Virus record (IMG/VR): IMGVR_UViG_3300030451_005197
Location: 1 to 27,171 of that record
DNA: 27,171 nucleotides
Direction: 5' to 3' (one strand)
Source: a virus
The position numbers were made by a program, and so were the translations under genes. This document shows, piece after piece, positions 25,753-27,171 of the stretch. The number at the start of each line of letters is the position of its first letter. Position 1 is the first letter of the stretch. Under the pieces are notes generated by a model that worked only from the letters and a program-made list of their open reading frames with translations, had not been told where the DNA came from and made no database searches.

Positions 25753-26406
25753 ATGCCATTAAACCCATTCTTCCTCCAAGGTTCTAAAAATGAACAATTT
25801 TTAGTTCAAGATTTGATTAATGAACAATTAAAAATATATGGTATAGAAGTATTCTATTTACCAAGAAAAATTTTCAAAACTGATAATATTATTAGAGAAG
25901 TTCAATCGTCAAAATTTGATGATTCTTTTGCTATAGAGGCATATTTAAATAATTATGAAGGATACAATCCTAATAGTGATTTAATGACTAAATTTGGATT
26001 GAGGTTAACAAATGAAGTAAGTCTAACAATTTCAAAAGAAAGATTTGAAGAAACTATAACACCATTTTTAGAGGGTATCACATCAGGTATTAAAGATGGT
26101 CTCATAACTGATTATACCTTCGAAGATTTAATTACTAGACCAAAAGAAGGAGATTTAATTTATTTTCCTCTTGGTGAAAGGTTATTTGAAATTAAGAGAG
26201 TTGAATCAGAAAAACCTTTTTATCAATTAGGTAAAAATTACATCTATGAATTAAATAATAATACTTTGCCATATGAAAATCATTTTTATTTTCATACTCA
26301 CGACCTAAAAACTCATAATCTTTTGGTTTTAAAGTTTTTAATATATCTTCATTTATATTTGTATTTCCGTGAAATTTGTAAGGATAATTATCTTCACCAC
26401 GATTAG
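25753..26406 (+). CDS. 14: Neck protein gp14, 3'-truncated at about 26253 (chimeric tail)
   Basis: Residues 1-167 are a clear T4-like marine gp14, the partner of gp13 in the neck: MPLNPFFLQGSKNEQFLVQD, LPRKIF, EVQSSKFDDSFAIEAYLNNY, GLRLTNEVSLTISKERFEE, RPKEGDLIYFPLGERLFEIK and KPFYQLGKNYIYEL. After Leu167 (codon ending 26253) the expected continuation is lost; family members normally go on into an acidic stretch and are longer (T4 gp14 has 256 residues). The remaining codons to the TAG at 26404-26406 read antisense to a minus-strand gene and give a low-complexity His/Leu/Tyr-rich tail without gp14 character. The 217-codon frame is therefore a fusion product of a breakpoint, not a natural gp14. 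AGGA at 25739-25742 is a fitting ribosome binding site. Confidence 0.85.
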   Translation: MPLNPFFLQGSKNEQFLVQDLINEQLKIYGIEVFYLPRKIFKTDNIIREVQSSKFDDSFAIEAYLNNYEGYNPNSDLMTKFGLRLTNEVSLTISKERFEETITPFLEGITSGIKDGLITDYTFEDLITRPKEGDLIYFPLGERLFEIKRVESEKPFYQLGKNYIYELNNNTLPYENHFYFHTHDLKTHNLLVLKFLIYLHLYLYFREICKDNYLHHD

Positions 26407-26515
26407 TAGTGTCCCAAGTAGAAATAAAAAAATCTACATCCCAATCTTTAAAAATATGTTTTGTTATTTCCCAATATCTCATTTCACCTGTTATACAAAC
26501 TGCTATTTTATTCAT
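26192..26515 (-). CDS. Possible glycosyltransferase-like protein, 3'-truncated
   Basis: The first about 93 residues look like a genuine protein start: MNKIAVCITGEMRYWEITKH, DWDVDFFISTWDT, LKPKDYEFLGREYE and MAKYYYLIHRCN. An IAVCITGE..RYW opening followed by DVDFFISTWDT recalls the N-terminal strands of glycosyltransferase-like or surface-polysaccharide proteins of marine bacteria and phages; no catalytic DxD motif or full domain is present, so the function is a guess. After Asn93 (about 26237) the frame runs antisense into gene 14 and ends soon at 26192, so the natural C-terminus is missing. The ATG overlaps the stop of the upstream minus-strand gene by eight bases (ATGAATAA), with AGG about nine bases upstream, which supports the start. 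Confidence 0.6.
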   Translation of the reverse strand: MNKIAVCITGEMRYWEITKHIFKDWDVDFFISTWDTTNRGEDNYPYKFHGNTNINEDILKTLKPKDYEFLGREYENKNDFHMAKYYYLIHRCNFYLIDKKVFLIQLS

Positions 26516-27071
26516 AATTAAAACCTATTCTTTTGATAAAATTAACAAATGGTAAAAACTCTTTTTCTTTTTCACTAATTAAATCTTTACCCTCGTGTAT
26601 ATACCAAGACTCCCAATCCTCTGAAGATAATTTATGATGATTACCTTTGTAGTATTGTGCTATAACATTGAATTCAACTGAATTACAGTACCAATAGTTT
26701 GGTGTAAAAATTGTCATTGGAATAAAACTAATTTTACTCTTGACAATATCATTATTTTTTTGTATATTATATTGTGGAACAATTGTACTGGTTTCTTTAC
26801 TTGACCCACCAGTCTGACTAACTCCAATAACATCACACCATTGTTCAACATCATTTCTAATATTTATTGTTTTTGTTTTAAATACCTTAATTGTTTTTGG
26901 TTTAAGTTTAAAATAAGTGGTTGGTAGTGGTAAGTCATCATCACTAAAACAACAAACATCAAACAACTCATTATTCTTTAATTCAAGTATACTTTTCTGA
27001 TAATTCAAATCCTCTAATGAAACGCCTGATAAGTCAAAGTGTTTATTATTTTTAATTAATCTTAATATCAT
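26508..27071 (-). CDS. Hypothetical protein of unknown function (187 aa, start corrected)
   Basis: I choose the ATG at 27071 (MILRLIKNNKHFDLSGVSLE), giving 187 residues. It has AGGG at 27081-27078, six bases upstream, and the codons further upstream in this frame overlap a different, more protein-like frame. I do not recognise a family. Visible features are a Lys-rich stretch with KTIKVFKTKTINIRNDVEQW, a Gly/Ser/Thr turn near SQTGGSSKETST, and a conserved-looking aromatic C-terminal half (TPNYWYCNSVEFNVIAQYYK, then LSSEDWESWYIHEGKDLI) ending VNFIKRIGFNYE. Cysteines at about residues 39, 40, 77 and 130 form no obvious zinc motif. No membrane segment is visible. It overlaps its neighbours on both sides on the same strand, so the three minus-strand genes form one translationally coupled unit, perhaps for surface carbohydrate work (inference from the next gene only). 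Confidence 0.65.
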   Translation of the reverse strand: MILRLIKNNKHFDLSGVSLEDLNYQKSILELKNNELFDVCCFSDDDLPLPTTYFKLKPKTIKVFKTKTINIRNDVEQWCDVIGVSQTGGSSKETSTIVPQYNIQKNNDIVKSKISFIPMTIFTPNYWYCNSVEFNVIAQYYKGNHHKLSSEDWESWYIHEGKDLISEKEKEFLPFVNFIKRIGFNYE

Positions 27072-27171
27072 ACCCTTCCCTAAAAAATTTTGATTGTATT
27101 TTATGGAACTTTTTTTCTTGCTCTTCTGGTGATTCATAGGTAAAGTTTTTTTTACAATAATCATAGTATTC
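27052..27171 (-). CDS. C-terminal fragment of an unknown protein (5'-partial at window edge)
   Basis: The minus strand from the right edge has an open frame of 39 codons ending with TAA at 27054-27052. It reads EYYDYCKKNFTYESPEEQEK, continues with KFHKIQSKFFREGYDIKIN and stops. Composition (Glu/Lys/Tyr balanced, no low-complexity run) looks more like protein than the competing frame, which would extend the next gene upstream to 27164 through a Lys/Ser/Asn string. Its stop lies 20 bases inside the start of the 187-codon gene, a normal phage overlap. The family is not recognisable from so short a piece. Confidence 0.55.
   Translation of the reverse strand, partial: EYYDYCKKNFTYESPEEQEKKFHKIQSKFFREGYDIKIN

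Noticed and set aside
26192-26236. The last about 14 residues of the minus-strand frame as its genuine C-terminus
   Set aside because: This stretch is the antisense of conserved gp14 codons (EKPFYQLG), so it is a product of the breakpoint.
26254-26406. The last about 50 residues of the gp14 frame as a novel C-terminal domain
   Set aside because: They are the antisense reading of the better-supported minus-strand gene and have a His/Leu/Tyr-rich, low-complexity composition.
26855-26875. AATAAATA on the minus strand as a late promoter
   Set aside because: It is inside the 187-codon gene, departs from the TATAAATA form seen in the two gaps, and such words are common by chance in AT-rich DNA.
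1-27171. CRISPR array or DNA-level tandem repeat array
   Set aside because: The repeats seen are diverged protein-level modules inside coding frames; no evenly spaced identical DNA repeats with unique spacers were found.

Overview
The window is a strongly AT-rich piece of a marine T4-like myovirus (cyanophage/pelagiphage type), covering part of the virion structural region. Three things point to this: the gene order 25-6-[7]-8-[9/10 region]-...-13-14; several protein families recognised from T4-like cyanophages (gp25, gp6, gp8, a DUF4815 protein, gp13, gp14); and copies of the T4-type late promoter word TATAAATA in the only two real intergenic gaps among the structural genes. The host cannot be read from the window. 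The base composition would suit a low-GC marine host such as Prochlorococcus or SAR11 (inference).

Layout. Positions 1-360 hold the 3' part of gene 25 (open at the left edge). It is followed with a 1-nt gap by gene 6 (362-2293), and then by a 4,054-codon giant gene (2295-14459) in the position that gene 7 holds in T4. The giant gene fills about 45% of the window and is built from small repeated beta-rich modules plus a YHYH-like domain. A late promoter (14464-14471) leads into gene 8 (14498-16147) and a 2,405-codon DUF4815 structural gene (16151-23368). A 66-codon coiled-coil gene follows, overlapping by one base. A second late promoter (23570-23577) leads into a tightly packed set: a small beta-sandwich protein (23600-23938), a fibre-like repeat protein (23938-24900), neck protein gp13 (24900-25745) and gp14 (from 25753).

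Right end. Recognisable gp14 stops near position 26253. From there to the end the sequence codes on the minus strand: a start-proximal fragment of a possible carbohydrate/glycosyltransferase-like gene (from 26515 leftward), a complete unknown gene (27071-26508) and the tail of a third gene (27171-27052), all overlapping. The gp14 gene and the minus-strand gene run head-on into each other at the same point and both are truncated. This is either a recombination breakpoint or an amplification/assembly chimera.

How the genes work together. gp25, gp6, the giant gp7-position protein and gp8 should form the baseplate wedge. The DUF4815 protein and the fibre-like proteins should form peripheral baseplate or tail-fibre parts, and gp13/gp14 the neck joining head to tail. 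Small modules (GSGY type, an IDDEII/RG..GT type and an H..tGd.VYY type) recur inside the giant protein, and some also occur in the next two large genes. This suggests that the outer baseplate was built by module duplication and exchange. No stretch of more than 300 bases lacks a gene, and I saw no RNA gene, CRISPR array or insertion sequence.
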